DNA from: Paramoeba atlantica
Taxonomy: Eukaryota; Discosea
Direction: 5' to 3'
NCBI GenBank assembly: GCA_977017575.1
Contig: CDRNVI010000073.1
Location: forward strand, 86,421-150,420
DNA: 64,000 nt
In this document: one piece after another, positions 39,440 to 48,169 of the stretch
Layout of the letters: every line of letters begins with the position of its first letter
Numbering within the stretch: the first letter of the stretch is position 1
The notes under the pieces: model-generated
Databases searched by the model: none
Told to the model about the DNA's origin: nothing
What the model saw: only the letters and a program-made list of their open reading frames with translations
Made by a program: the position numbers and the translations under genes

Positions 39440-42028
39440 ATGCCATTTTCTTCGCTCCCTCGCTCTTGGGCTTTTTCACAACCTCTCCTACGTCATCTCG
39501 CGCTCCTTTTTTCTGTGTCTCTTTTCTTTATCCGAGACCGTTACAGAACTTCCCCCTTTCCGAGTGTTCTCTCCTCCGACGCCCCCCCTCTCTTTGCCTC
39601 TCCGACAACACCTTCTCCGGATTTTCCTATTCATTCCCCGGTTCCTTCTTTCCCTCCAATTTTTACCAATCACTCAAGCACATCTTCCTCACTACCTGGG
39701 TCTTCTGCTCTTCCTTCCGTTGCTTTTTCTTCCGTTTCTCGTGATTTAGTCTCTCGACAGCGGCTACTTACGACGAAACCCTCACATGCCCAGCTGTATC
39801 AGGGAACCGGATTTTCCTCTTCCTTTAGTATGCGAGGCCATCCCATTTCAAAAGAGTATCCAAAACGAAAACAGGCAAGTCCGCAAATGTCGACCAACGT
39901 TGCCTCCGGGAAGATCCAAACGCCCTGGGGCTTTGCTAATCCCTCGCAAGGCAATTTTTCACAAAGTCCGTTTTTGGCCGCGGCTTCGTCTTCCACAGTG
40001 GGGAGAGCCAACATTTCGACACCTCCTTGGATATGGCAAAAGTCATCTGGAGGGGACGAAATGAAAAGCAGGGCCTATCCTTCTCCTTTTCAAAGCACAC
40101 ACTCGTCGGGGACACAAAATCCGGCTCTGCATAAACCACTTGCATTACCATGGGGGACCTCCACTTCCTTTTCCTCTTTTTCTGCACAACAGGAGGGAAA
40201 TGAATCTTACCCTTCCAGCGTAAACGAGAAGCCTTTTTGGGACTCTGGGGGATCTGAAACTGTGTTACAAAAGGAAACGATAGAGAAATCGCCCACACTG
40301 GAGGAAATTTATTCGGCTCAGCCCTATCCTCCCCCCACCCATGGCGCACACTACGCTGAGGTCAACATTGGCGAACGCGATGTGGTGCAAAAAGATCCGT
40401 TTTCGGAGTCCACCTATGAGATTCCTGCAGGCACAGGCTCACTGTATACCTCCCATTCCACAGCCTACCCCTTTTCCTTTGTCCCGGAAGTGCCCTCAAA
40501 TCGGTCATCTTTGCAACCTTTCTTTCCTTCCCATACCTCTTCGTTTGAGTACGATTCGCCCACGATGGGGACGCGAACGTCTTCCGCGACCTCATCCATT
40601 TTACTTTCTCATCACACAGGAAATACGCAGGATGAAGGAGAAATGGATCCCCATGTTTTGGAATCCACTTTTCAACCCTTAGGGCCTCAACCGGGTTTGA
40701 CAAAAGATCCATCTTCTTCACTTTTGTTTGAGAAAGTAAATATTCAAAACCGAAGCCCTTTGCGTGCGACCGCTTTTTCGTCGCCCCCTTTTTCCTCTCC
40801 TCAACGTTTGGTAGGTAAATTGACATCGCCTCCGTTGACATCTGAAACGATCCGAAAATCAACCCCTGGAAAAGGAAACCTACAAGAAACCGAACACCCT
40901 AATCTCGAGAAAGTAGAACGACCCGAGCCACGACGCGAAACAGCACAACACTACCTCGAAAGAAAAAAAGATGCGAGAGGAACAACCGAACCCACCACAG
41001 AACCCTCCCTATTCGAAAAACAACAAAAAAATACAAATTTTACCCCCAACTTCACAAATCCAACGGCAAATTTGCGAAAATCACCTCCTTTTCCCCCTTC
41101 CACCGCAACTTTCACAAATCCAACCGCAAATCTCCCCCAATCACCTCCTTTTCCCCCTTCCACCGCAAAATTAACCCATCTCACCGCTAATTTGTCCCAT
41201 CCCACCGCAAATCCCACCCCTCCAGCTCCAACCCTCCCCTCCCCCACCCCCCCCAACACCCCCGTCATCCCCCTCGGCCTCACCCTCCACATCGCCGCCC
41301 CCTCCACCCCCCCCTCCCCCATCCTCCGTCCCCTCAGTCCCCTCCCCTCTACTTTCTACTCTTCTCTTCACTCTATGAACGCTACGAACCCGAAATCCCC
41401 CAAAATCCGCCCCGGGCCGCAAGACATCGGGGAGTGGAATCTCCTCCGCGACGACTACGCCGTGAAGCCCAGCGACTGGCTCGACCGCTCCGCGGACGGC
41501 ACCTGCAGCGCCCGGCCCCGGCGGCTCTCCGTGTGCCACATGGAGAACCCGTTGCAGCTGCGGATCACGCTGTGCGAGAGTGTGCGCCGGTACTACGGGC
41601 TGCTGCTGCACACGTGGATCCGGGCGGCCCGGGACTGGAGATGTGCCTCGCTGGAGCTCCCGGAGATTGGACCGGAGCGGCTGGTGTGGCTGGATTGTGA
41701 GGCGGACCCGATGGTGGTGAGGGAGGGACCGCCTAAGGTGTTTGATCGGTTGTTGATGCCAAAAGCCCATGAGCGGTTGTTTTTTGAGCATTTTATACGG
41801 TATTTGCCGGAGGAGACGGCGGGGGTGCTGGAGAGGCATTTTGCGCAGGCCCCGTTGGTGGCGGTGCAGGAGTATGATCGGAGGTTGGAGGTGCGGTTGG
41901 GGTATTTGTATGCGGAGTGGACGGGGGGACGGTCGCAAATGATTTTTACGTTTTTGAATACGCATACCGAGGCGTTTTTTAAGCTCTTGTTTTGGTTTTG
42001 TTTGGGGATTTGTATTTATTTGACGTAG
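39440..42028 (+). CDS. Unknown 862-residue Ser/Pro-rich protein with C-terminal membrane anchor
   Basis: The first ATG in frame is 39,440. Residues 1-30 are hydrophobic (possible signal anchor). A very long Ser/Thr/Pro-rich region with degenerate repeats (TNPTANL-x2-SPPFPPSTA) reaches to about 640. A compact, GC-rich-encoded domain (about 650-830) has conserved-looking Trp, Cys and Arg (RDDYAVKPSDWLDRSADGTC, RYYGLLLHTWIRAARDW). The end is a hydrophobic segment, FFKLLFWFCLGICIYL, a likely tail anchor. I do not recognise the C-terminal domain. The long open frame in a C-rich stretch could be partly compositional, but the C-terminal domain looks like a real fold. Confidence 0.55.
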   Translation: MPFSSLPRSWAFSQPLLRHLALLFSVSLFFIRDRYRTSPFPSVLSSDAPPLFASPTTPSPDFPIHSPVPSFPPIFTNHSSTSSSLPGSSALPSVAFSSVSRDLVSRQRLLTTKPSHAQLYQGTGFSSSFSMRGHPISKEYPKRKQASPQMSTNVASGKIQTPWGFANPSQGNFSQSPFLAAASSSTVGRANISTPPWIWQKSSGGDEMKSRAYPSPFQSTHSSGTQNPALHKPLALPWGTSTSFSSFSAQQEGNESYPSSVNEKPFWDSGGSETVLQKETIEKSPTLEEIYSAQPYPPPTHGAHYAEVNIGERDVVQKDPFSESTYEIPAGTGSLYTSHSTAYPFSFVPEVPSNRSSLQPFFPSHTSSFEYDSPTMGTRTSSATSSILLSHHTGNTQDEGEMDPHVLESTFQPLGPQPGLTKDPSSSLLFEKVNIQNRSPLRATAFSSPPFSSPQRLVGKLTSPPLTSETIRKSTPGKGNLQETEHPNLEKVERPEPRRETAQHYLERKKDARGTTEPTTEPSLFEKQQKNTNFTPNFTNPTANLRKSPPFPPSTATFTNPTANLPQSPPFPPSTAKLTHLTANLSHPTANPTPPAPTLPSPTPPNTPVIPLGLTLHIAAPSTPPSPILRPLSPLPSTFYSSLHSMNATNPKSPKIRPGPQDIGEWNLLRDDYAVKPSDWLDRSADGTCSARPRRLSVCHMENPLQLRITLCESVRRYYGLLLHTWIRAARDWRCASLELPEIGPERLVWLDCEADPMVVREGPPKVFDRLLMPKAHERLFFEHFIRYLPEETAGVLERHFAQAPLVAVQEYDRRLEVRLGYLYAEWTGGRSQMIFTFLNTHTEAFFKLLFWFCLGICIYLT

Positions 42029-42220
42029 GGGGGAAAGTGAAACAAATGCAGTGGTGTGGGCTCTGGGAAAGGAATCTTTTTGAACCTCCTTGCTTATTCT
42101 TAAAAACACGTTTGGTGCAATACAGTTTTTGTTTTAGAAGAAAAAAAATTGGTGTTCTTTTTTAAGTTTTTTTTCAATGGATTAGTCTTTTCGTTCTATC
42201 TATTCTCTCCTTTATTTTTT

Positions 42221-43135
42221 ATGTTCTTTCCTCTTCCTTTGATTCCCACCCCCTGTATCTTCGATTCCCCTTTTTTCACAACACGCTGTGACGATTTTCA
42301 ACCTCCTCCTGCAAAACGTCGTCGGCGCGCTTCCTCCCATAAAGTACGCAACGCTCTTCTTCCCCCGGAGTTACAGCTTTTACAGTTTATTCACAATATC
42401 TCCTCGCGTGCGGTCGGTTGGAATGAGACCACCCCGGGGTGTAGGTGGCAAGGGGTGGAATGTGACAGAGAGGGCAACGTGGTGCGATTGGGATGGAATG
42501 CGGTGCATTTGACGAGTATGAAAAAAGACGAACCTTCCTCCTTGTCCTCTTCTCCAAAATGCGATGGCAAAAACCTTTCTTTAGGAAATCATACCGATCG
42601 CGGACTCAGTTGGTCTCATCTCCCTTCCACAATTCAACACATCAACTTTTTGTGTTGCTATTTCTTTGGTCCGGTCCCGACGTCTGAACTCCCCTCTTCT
42701 CTGATCCATTTAGTTCTCTCTCACAACTTTTTTCGAGGTTCTTTTGACATGAGCCAACTTCCGGCAAAGCTCGAAGTCGTGCGCATCAGCTCGAATTTCT
42801 TTTCGGGTCCTTTCCAGCTTGCTGCTCTTCCTGCCGGGCTAGATATTGTACTCGCGGGATGGAATTCGTTTTCTGGGTCTCTGGAACTTCGTTTTTTACC
42901 TCAAACGTTGTCGGTACTCGATGTCGGCAACAATAAACTCTCTGGTGTTGTATCCTTTGATTCTCTTCCGCAGTCCATGCGCAGATTGGGATTGCGAGAA
43001 AACCATTTCGAGGGAACAGCGGATTTGAGGCAATTGCCTCCTTGGATGGAGGAGCTCGATTTACGAGGTAATGCATGGAAGGAGGTGGTGAGTTGTCCCA
43101 AGCATTTAACGACGTGGAGTTCTGTGGGAAGCTAG
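42221..43135 (+). CDS. Leucine-rich-repeat protein, family member 4
   Basis: 304 residues from ATG 42,221, the first in frame; upstream codons are a pyrimidine tract. The N-terminus (MFFPLPLIPTPCIFDSPFFT) may act as a signal sequence. It is followed by DDFQPPPAKRRRR (24-36), nearly the same motif as in the protein at 7027. KVRNALLP follows, then the cap C74-x-W76-x-G78-x-x-C81 and about seven LRRs. It is likely surface-exposed or secreted. Conservation of the PPP-x-KRR block next to the hydrophobic N-terminus suggests a shared processing or sorting signal in this family. Confidence 0.7.
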   Translation: MFFPLPLIPTPCIFDSPFFTTRCDDFQPPPAKRRRRASSHKVRNALLPPELQLLQFIHNISSRAVGWNETTPGCRWQGVECDREGNVVRLGWNAVHLTSMKKDEPSSLSSSPKCDGKNLSLGNHTDRGLSWSHLPSTIQHINFLCCYFFGPVPTSELPSSLIHLVLSHNFFRGSFDMSQLPAKLEVVRISSNFFSGPFQLAALPAGLDIVLAGWNSFSGSLELRFLPQTLSVLDVGNNKLSGVVSFDSLPQSMRRLGLRENHFEGTADLRQLPPWMEELDLRGNAWKEVVSCPKHLTTWSSVGS

Positions 43136-43423
43136 TCATTTTTGAGGCTTCTTGAATGCCACCGTTATCCTTCTCAAAGCATCTGCGTTGCCTAAGACAC
43201 GTGCAACCTTGATGTCTCGTCCTTTCACTATGAAACTTCAGAAACGAAACGTTTTTTAGTGGTTTCAGTGCACTTGCAAATGTACAAAGTATTGGTTTTT
43301 TAACGATACAATCTTCACGTTTTGATTTTACTTTCTGAAATTTATTGCGCTTCCTCAAAGTTTATTTTTATCCATTCTTAGCATCCATCTTTATTTTTAT
43401 CTATCTTGTAGCGTTGTTTCTTC

Positions 43424-44050
43424 ATGGATGAGAGTACGAATCATCTGAATCTTTCAGATGACGAATTAACTTTTGCACAGCGATGGAAGTCGCACGTTTG
43501 GGGCGCAAAATTACCAAAAGATTCTACGACGAATACGGCGAACTCGACAACTTTTGAAGAAAAGGGTTCTCTCCATGGTACGCGTGATTCAGTTAGAAGG
43601 GACCAACTTACTTCCACTACTGCAAACGTTTCTTCGTTAAACTCTGGCTTTCTTTTTGAATTCTCAGCGAACCAAGAAACGGATAGTGCAGATCAGTCGA
43701 ACATATCGCCTACAAAGGAAAGTTCATCCAAGCAGAATAAAAAATATACTGGTTCGGATCCTGACGAGGATGCGTTTGTTGGGAAGCTTTTTGAAAAGTA
43801 TGTAAGGGGTCCCATATTATCACCTAGCGTTCTTAATGATATGTTATCGCTTCCTTCTAAGGCTGCCGAAGATGCAAGGCTTTTCTTTGAATCGCGTTGG
43901 ACGACGATCGAAGCAAAAGCACAACAAAAAGTTATGCGTCAAGCCATACGAGACCTAGAAGCTGAGAGACGTGTCTCTCAATTTTCTCGTTCTTCTCACA
44001 CCAAAAAAATAGACAAAGATCAGTTTTCTCGTAAAAGAGAGAACACTTGA
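43424..44050 (+). CDS. Unknown 208-residue hydrophilic protein
   Basis: No family was recognised. The first half is Ser/Thr/Asn-rich and disordered. The second half is a helical block, DEDAFVGKLFEKYVRGPILS, followed by a long charged helix (EAKAQQKVMRQAIRDLEAER). No signal or membrane segment is present. ATG 43,424 follows ATCTATCTTGTAG, a plausible acceptor site. It is probably a real gene because of its leader, strand and compositional change at both ends. Confidence 0.5.
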   Translation: MDESTNHLNLSDDELTFAQRWKSHVWGAKLPKDSTTNTANSTTFEEKGSLHGTRDSVRRDQLTSTTANVSSLNSGFLFEFSANQETDSADQSNISPTKESSSKQNKKYTGSDPDEDAFVGKLFEKYVRGPILSPSVLNDMLSLPSKAAEDARLFFESRWTTIEAKAQQKVMRQAIRDLEAERRVSQFSRSSHTKKIDKDQFSRKRENT

Positions 44051-44245
44051 TATTTAGAGCTGTACATTTATAATTTTCTCGTATAGCTTAATACGTGGTA
44101 CACAAGCTTGATTATTTGCATAACACAATCTTTATTTTCTTCAGCTATTTGTTTCCAAACCAATTCAGTTTTTCGTTGAGTCTTTAACGCTTTTTGATGT
44201 GAACTCTTTTTTCTTCATTTTTTCCTTTGCTTCCTGATTCTTCTT

Positions 44246-44839
44246 ATGCAGTGCGCGGATAAAACCACTCCTCGCGCAGGCAAAGTTCGCAACGCTCGTC
44301 TTCCCATAGAGTACTTACTGGAGAGAGTGGTTGAGAAAATACACTCTACAGTAGAAAATGCGATCGTCTCATGGAATACGTCCACTCCCGCATGTCAGTG
44401 GCATGGCGTGAAATGTGATGAAACGGAAAGCGTAGCCTCACTCCACTGGGCAGCACTTGGGCTCCACGGATCTATATTTTTAGACACTCTCCCACCCACG
44501 CTTTTGCATTTGGACATTTCAAGTCCCATTCTTGGTGAAAACAAGAACGCGCTGTTTGGTGAGTTGTCTTTCAGGACTCTCCCCCGAGGTCTTTTGACTT
44601 TAGATGTGCGAAATAACGATTTATGGGGAACTTTTGACGCACGCTTGCTTCCTCCTACGATTACAAAGGTTTGTATTGGTGGTAATGGTTTTATGGGTGA
44701 GGTTGTATTTAAAGAGTTACCTGCTTCGCTGGAATTCCTGGATGTCTCTTATAACGATCAATTAACGGGGACACTTGTAGAGAGCCAGTGTCGGTCCTTG
44801 GGGTATAACATTGTTTCTACACGCATTTGGTGTTTTTAG
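44246..44839 (+). CDS. Leucine-rich-repeat protein, family member 5 (short)
   Basis: A 197-residue protein. It has GKVRNARLP (12-20), the cap C50-x-W52-x-G54-x-x-C57 and about four or five irregular LRRs, and ends soon after the last one. The ATG sits at the end of a T/C tract whose in-frame translation would be hydrophobic (FLCFLILLM) but has no upstream ATG. A signal peptide would need a non-ATG start. It is the shortest intact member and may be a truncated duplicate. Confidence 0.65.
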   Translation: MQCADKTTPRAGKVRNARLPIEYLLERVVEKIHSTVENAIVSWNTSTPACQWHGVKCDETESVASLHWAALGLHGSIFLDTLPPTLLHLDISSPILGENKNALFGELSFRTLPRGLLTLDVRNNDLWGTFDARLLPPTITKVCIGGNGFMGEVVFKELPASLEFLDVSYNDQLTGTLVESQCRSLGYNIVSTRIWCF

Positions 44840-45073
44840 CCATTGTACATCTACAATACTTTTATCTTTTTTTCAATGCAATGTGGAATCGAATGGAAGA
44901 TTTTTTTCTAGATTTGTCTTACCTCATACACTGCATTGGCCCACAGATTTAACACATTCAATTTGTATTTGTCGCATAATAAACATTCGGAAATTTTTCT
45001 CTCAATATTCTGAAATTTTAAACCTAAACATTAGCTTTTCATCTTTTGTGTCGTCTTATTTTTGCCTTTCGTT

Positions 45074-47464
45074 ATGCCATCTTCTCACCATCACCGCAGT
45101 CATCATCACAGCCCACGCCGTCACGCCTCCCCTGACTCTTCATCACGGCATCATAACTCCTCATACCGTCGCTCTTACTCCGACAGACACTCCCACAGGA
45201 GTGAAAAAGAAGAACGCCATCGATCTCCTTCCTATAGAGATAAAACACATCGCTCCAGATATGAGAGTGACTCCCACCGGTCCAGTCATCACGATCGGTA
45301 CGAATCCTCCCATCATTCCCGAGACACACGGCGACGTTCCACATCCGTAGACGACAAATATCGTGACAAAAAACGAGAAAGAGAAGACACGTCTTCGAGA
45401 AGAAAAAGCAGAGAACGAAATAACTCTTATTCGTCCTCTTCACGGCAGCATCGTGATTCCTATGGAGACGACTCTCGTCGTCGTGATTTGTCCTCTCCTT
45501 CTCGAAAACGTTCCTCACATAATTTTATAGAAGACGACCTCCGGAGCTCCAGACGACGGACATCCCCGCAAAAACGAGATTCCCCACAATGTTCTTCTTC
45601 TTCTTCGTTTTCTCACGTAACCCATTCTTACTCTAAAACACAGTCTGCTCTTCCCTCCTCTACTTCCCAAGCGAAATCATCCACGCCTCACGAAAAAGCC
45701 ATTTTAGAACAAATCATCACCGAAGCCGTGAGTAGTCGTACCAAACAGTCCCCCCTCTACACGACACCCTCCCTACGCGAAACCCCTCATTCCGGTCTCC
45801 AAGGGTTAGCGTTGGAAAACGTGTCGTTGTCGCTGTCTTCTCTTGCGGCTGTTTTAGGGAATGATTTCTCACTTTCTTCACTTTCCTCTTCTTCTTCTTC
45901 TGGAGTTTCTTCGTCAAACCATAGGGTTGAACTTCCACAAATTCCAAGCTCGATCCCTGCAAAACTTTATGTTGGCAATGTTCACACCTCTGTACGAGAA
46001 GAGCAAGTTTGGGGAGAGATTGAAACCCAGACGGTGTGTGAGATTACGAAAGTCACCATGGGGTATCGCCCCGGGGAAGTGCTGAGCTCCTCGGCGCCTC
46101 ATCGTGGCTTCTGTTTTGTAGAGTTTGTGGATTTTCGAGGCGTGCAAAATGCGATGCTGCTTCCCCCAGGGGCGTTGGAACTGAATGCACGACGGTTGAA
46201 GCTGCAATTGCCGAAAATGACAGAGGATGCTCTGCGGTCGGCCAAAATTACGCTTCCCATATTCGAGAATTTACCTCGAATGGTGCAACAAACGTTGGAG
46301 GATGCGCTGGGGACGATTTTAGCGAGGAAATTCGGGACGGCGTTGTCGTCAGTTTCACCATCTAGCTCTTCTGGTCGTTTAATGTCTGGAAATGCAGCCA
46401 CATTTCTCACTTCTCCATTAGATGCACTAACACTTGTTACCGCAGGCGAGGACAACGAATCCGCCGTACAATCTTGCGTCACCGATGCTGCAACGGAAAA
46501 GGCTCTCCAAGATCTGATTCAAAAATGTGCCGAGAAGGCTTGTCCCATGCCTTGGGGGGAGAACCCTCCGCCTTCTTATTCAACCTCTTTAAAAGATACA
46601 GAATCTTCTAGTTTTCTAAAACTTTTAGGCGGTTCGTTGTCTACGGAAAAAGCACCTGATTCGGCGACCAACGGAAAAGAAAAGGGGCTCGTCAGTGAGA
46701 CGGTCCCGTCTTTACCGTCCAATGCGGCTTCTACTTCGGTTCGACCCTTTGATCTCTCCTTGTGTAAACCTTCTCGCGTGGTCGCTTGTAGTCTTACCGG
46801 GACTCTCCCGCTTCACACCCTACTCACTGTGTTATCTCAAAATCCAAATCCTCAACCTATCAACCCCCCAACACGTGAAAATAAAACAGAAACCACATCC
46901 CACCCGTCTTTCGATAAGGAAAACACAAATGCGAAAGAAAGCACAAAGGGGCTAAAAGCAGAATCCCATGAGTTTCCCGCTGTTTCCCCCTCAGTGCCCT
47001 CTCCCCCCACCACCACATCCCATCTACTCACCACGAACTCAACCCTTTTACATGAAATTTTGAACTCCTCTTCAACCCTTGCCGCCTTCCCCTCCGAGGA
47101 GGAGCTCTCGGATCTGTTCCTTCGTTACATTTACGAAACTGCAGCTCCGTTTGGTTTTCTTCAACGCGTCGTTCGCTACACCGAGCAGCACCCCACGGGG
47201 TTTACGAAACTTCGTGTTTTATTAGAGTTTACTTCGACAGCGTTGGCCACTGAAATGGTGCAACGAAACGATTGTAAGCTATGGACCCAGTGTATGGGGG
47301 AGTATTTAGGGGAAGAGGGAAAACGAAAGGATGGACTCGCCAATGTTGAAATGACCGGGTGGGATCCGTTAGGGTGGCGCACACTGCTGAAAGGGATACG
47401 ACTGAGAGCGCAGTTTGTTCCCGAGGAGACGTTTCAAAAAGCGCTGAAAAACTGTAGTGAGTGA
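45074..47464 (+). CDS. SR-type RNA-binding protein, probably U2AF large-subunit-like
   Basis: 796 residues from ATG 45,074. The N-terminus (1-180) is rich in His/Arg/Ser/Asp (RS-like). An RRM lies at about 295-385, with RNP2 KLYVGNV (297-303) and RNP1 RGFCFVEF (about 343-350). A disordered Ser/Thr/Pro region follows. A C-terminal domain at about 675-765 contains FGFLQRVVRYTEQHPTGFTK and LRVLLEFTSTALATEMV, like the UHM domain of U2AF65. U2AF65 binds the polypyrimidine tract at 3' splice sites, which fits a trans-splicing genome. Only one clear N-terminal RRM is seen, so the identity is tentative. Confidence 0.5.
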   Translation: MPSSHHHRSHHHSPRRHASPDSSSRHHNSSYRRSYSDRHSHRSEKEERHRSPSYRDKTHRSRYESDSHRSSHHDRYESSHHSRDTRRRSTSVDDKYRDKKREREDTSSRRKSRERNNSYSSSSRQHRDSYGDDSRRRDLSSPSRKRSSHNFIEDDLRSSRRRTSPQKRDSPQCSSSSSFSHVTHSYSKTQSALPSSTSQAKSSTPHEKAILEQIITEAVSSRTKQSPLYTTPSLRETPHSGLQGLALENVSLSLSSLAAVLGNDFSLSSLSSSSSSGVSSSNHRVELPQIPSSIPAKLYVGNVHTSVREEQVWGEIETQTVCEITKVTMGYRPGEVLSSSAPHRGFCFVEFVDFRGVQNAMLLPPGALELNARRLKLQLPKMTEDALRSAKITLPIFENLPRMVQQTLEDALGTILARKFGTALSSVSPSSSSGRLMSGNAATFLTSPLDALTLVTAGEDNESAVQSCVTDAATEKALQDLIQKCAEKACPMPWGENPPPSYSTSLKDTESSSFLKLLGGSLSTEKAPDSATNGKEKGLVSETVPSLPSNAASTSVRPFDLSLCKPSRVVACSLTGTLPLHTLLTVLSQNPNPQPINPPTRENKTETTSHPSFDKENTNAKESTKGLKAESHEFPAVSPSVPSPPTTTSHLLTTNSTLLHEILNSSSTLAAFPSEEELSDLFLRYIYETAAPFGFLQRVVRYTEQHPTGFTKLRVLLEFTSTALATEMVQRNDCKLWTQCMGEYLGEEGKRKDGLANVEMTGWDPLGWRTLLKGIRLRAQFVPEETFQKALKNCSE

Positions 47465-48169
47465 AAAGGTAGGGTGTGCAGAAAGGGTGGAGATTTTAGA
47501 AACACAAGATACTGATTTCTGAAAAGTGTTGTTTTTTTGTTTTGAATTGCTCCCGTGCAAAGTGCAGATTCTACCTTAGTTCGCACCTCATTCGTATGAA
47601 TTCATCGACATATGACTCACCCCCCACGTATGCAGGGAGAGAAAATGTGCAACCGATTGAATCGCTCCTACTGGTATGTGGTTGTTGCTTCACTAATGTT
47701 GAATGCTTGTGATCACCCTTTCTAAAAAGGGATTACATGTTGCGTTCATATGACTTTTTCGTGCTCAAACATCATGATTTATAATCTTCATGTTTGAAAA
47801 AAGAAGTGTCAAAACGGAAAATCATTTTGATTCTCGTTTCTTAACATTCTAATGAAAAGATTTTCTCTCTCTGTTTTTTAATGAACGTTTTGACTGCATT
47901 ACATCTTTTGTGTCACGCCGCTAGTATTAAAAAACAATATTCAGAGAGCTTCGATCTGGTTTGTCAACTTACCGAACGACTTCTTTCCGCATGGCCAATA
48001 CGACACAGCTAAACAAGCTTTTTCCCTTTTTATCTGTAGCATCCGATTTCCTTTTTATACCCACTTCTCTCATCTTTTTTTTTCTCATCCTATTTCTTCA
48101 TTTTTAAATCACGGAAATTTTTTCGCTACTTTTCATTCTCCTATCCCCTCAAAACAAACAAAAATACAA
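47465..48169. other. 700-bp AT-rich spacer
   Basis: No gene or shared repeat was recognised. The last 150 bp form a T/C-rich leader before the CTP synthase ATG. Confidence 0.45.

Noticed and set aside
41171-42109. 312-codon - strand frame opposite the 862-residue protein gene
   Set aside because: Arg/Gly/Pro-rich shadow caused by GC-rich composition; no domain and no leader.
42149-42220. Hydrophobic N-terminal extension of the LRR protein at 42,221
   Set aside because: Starts at TTG and translates the pyrimidine tract; tempting as signal peptide but no ATG supports it.
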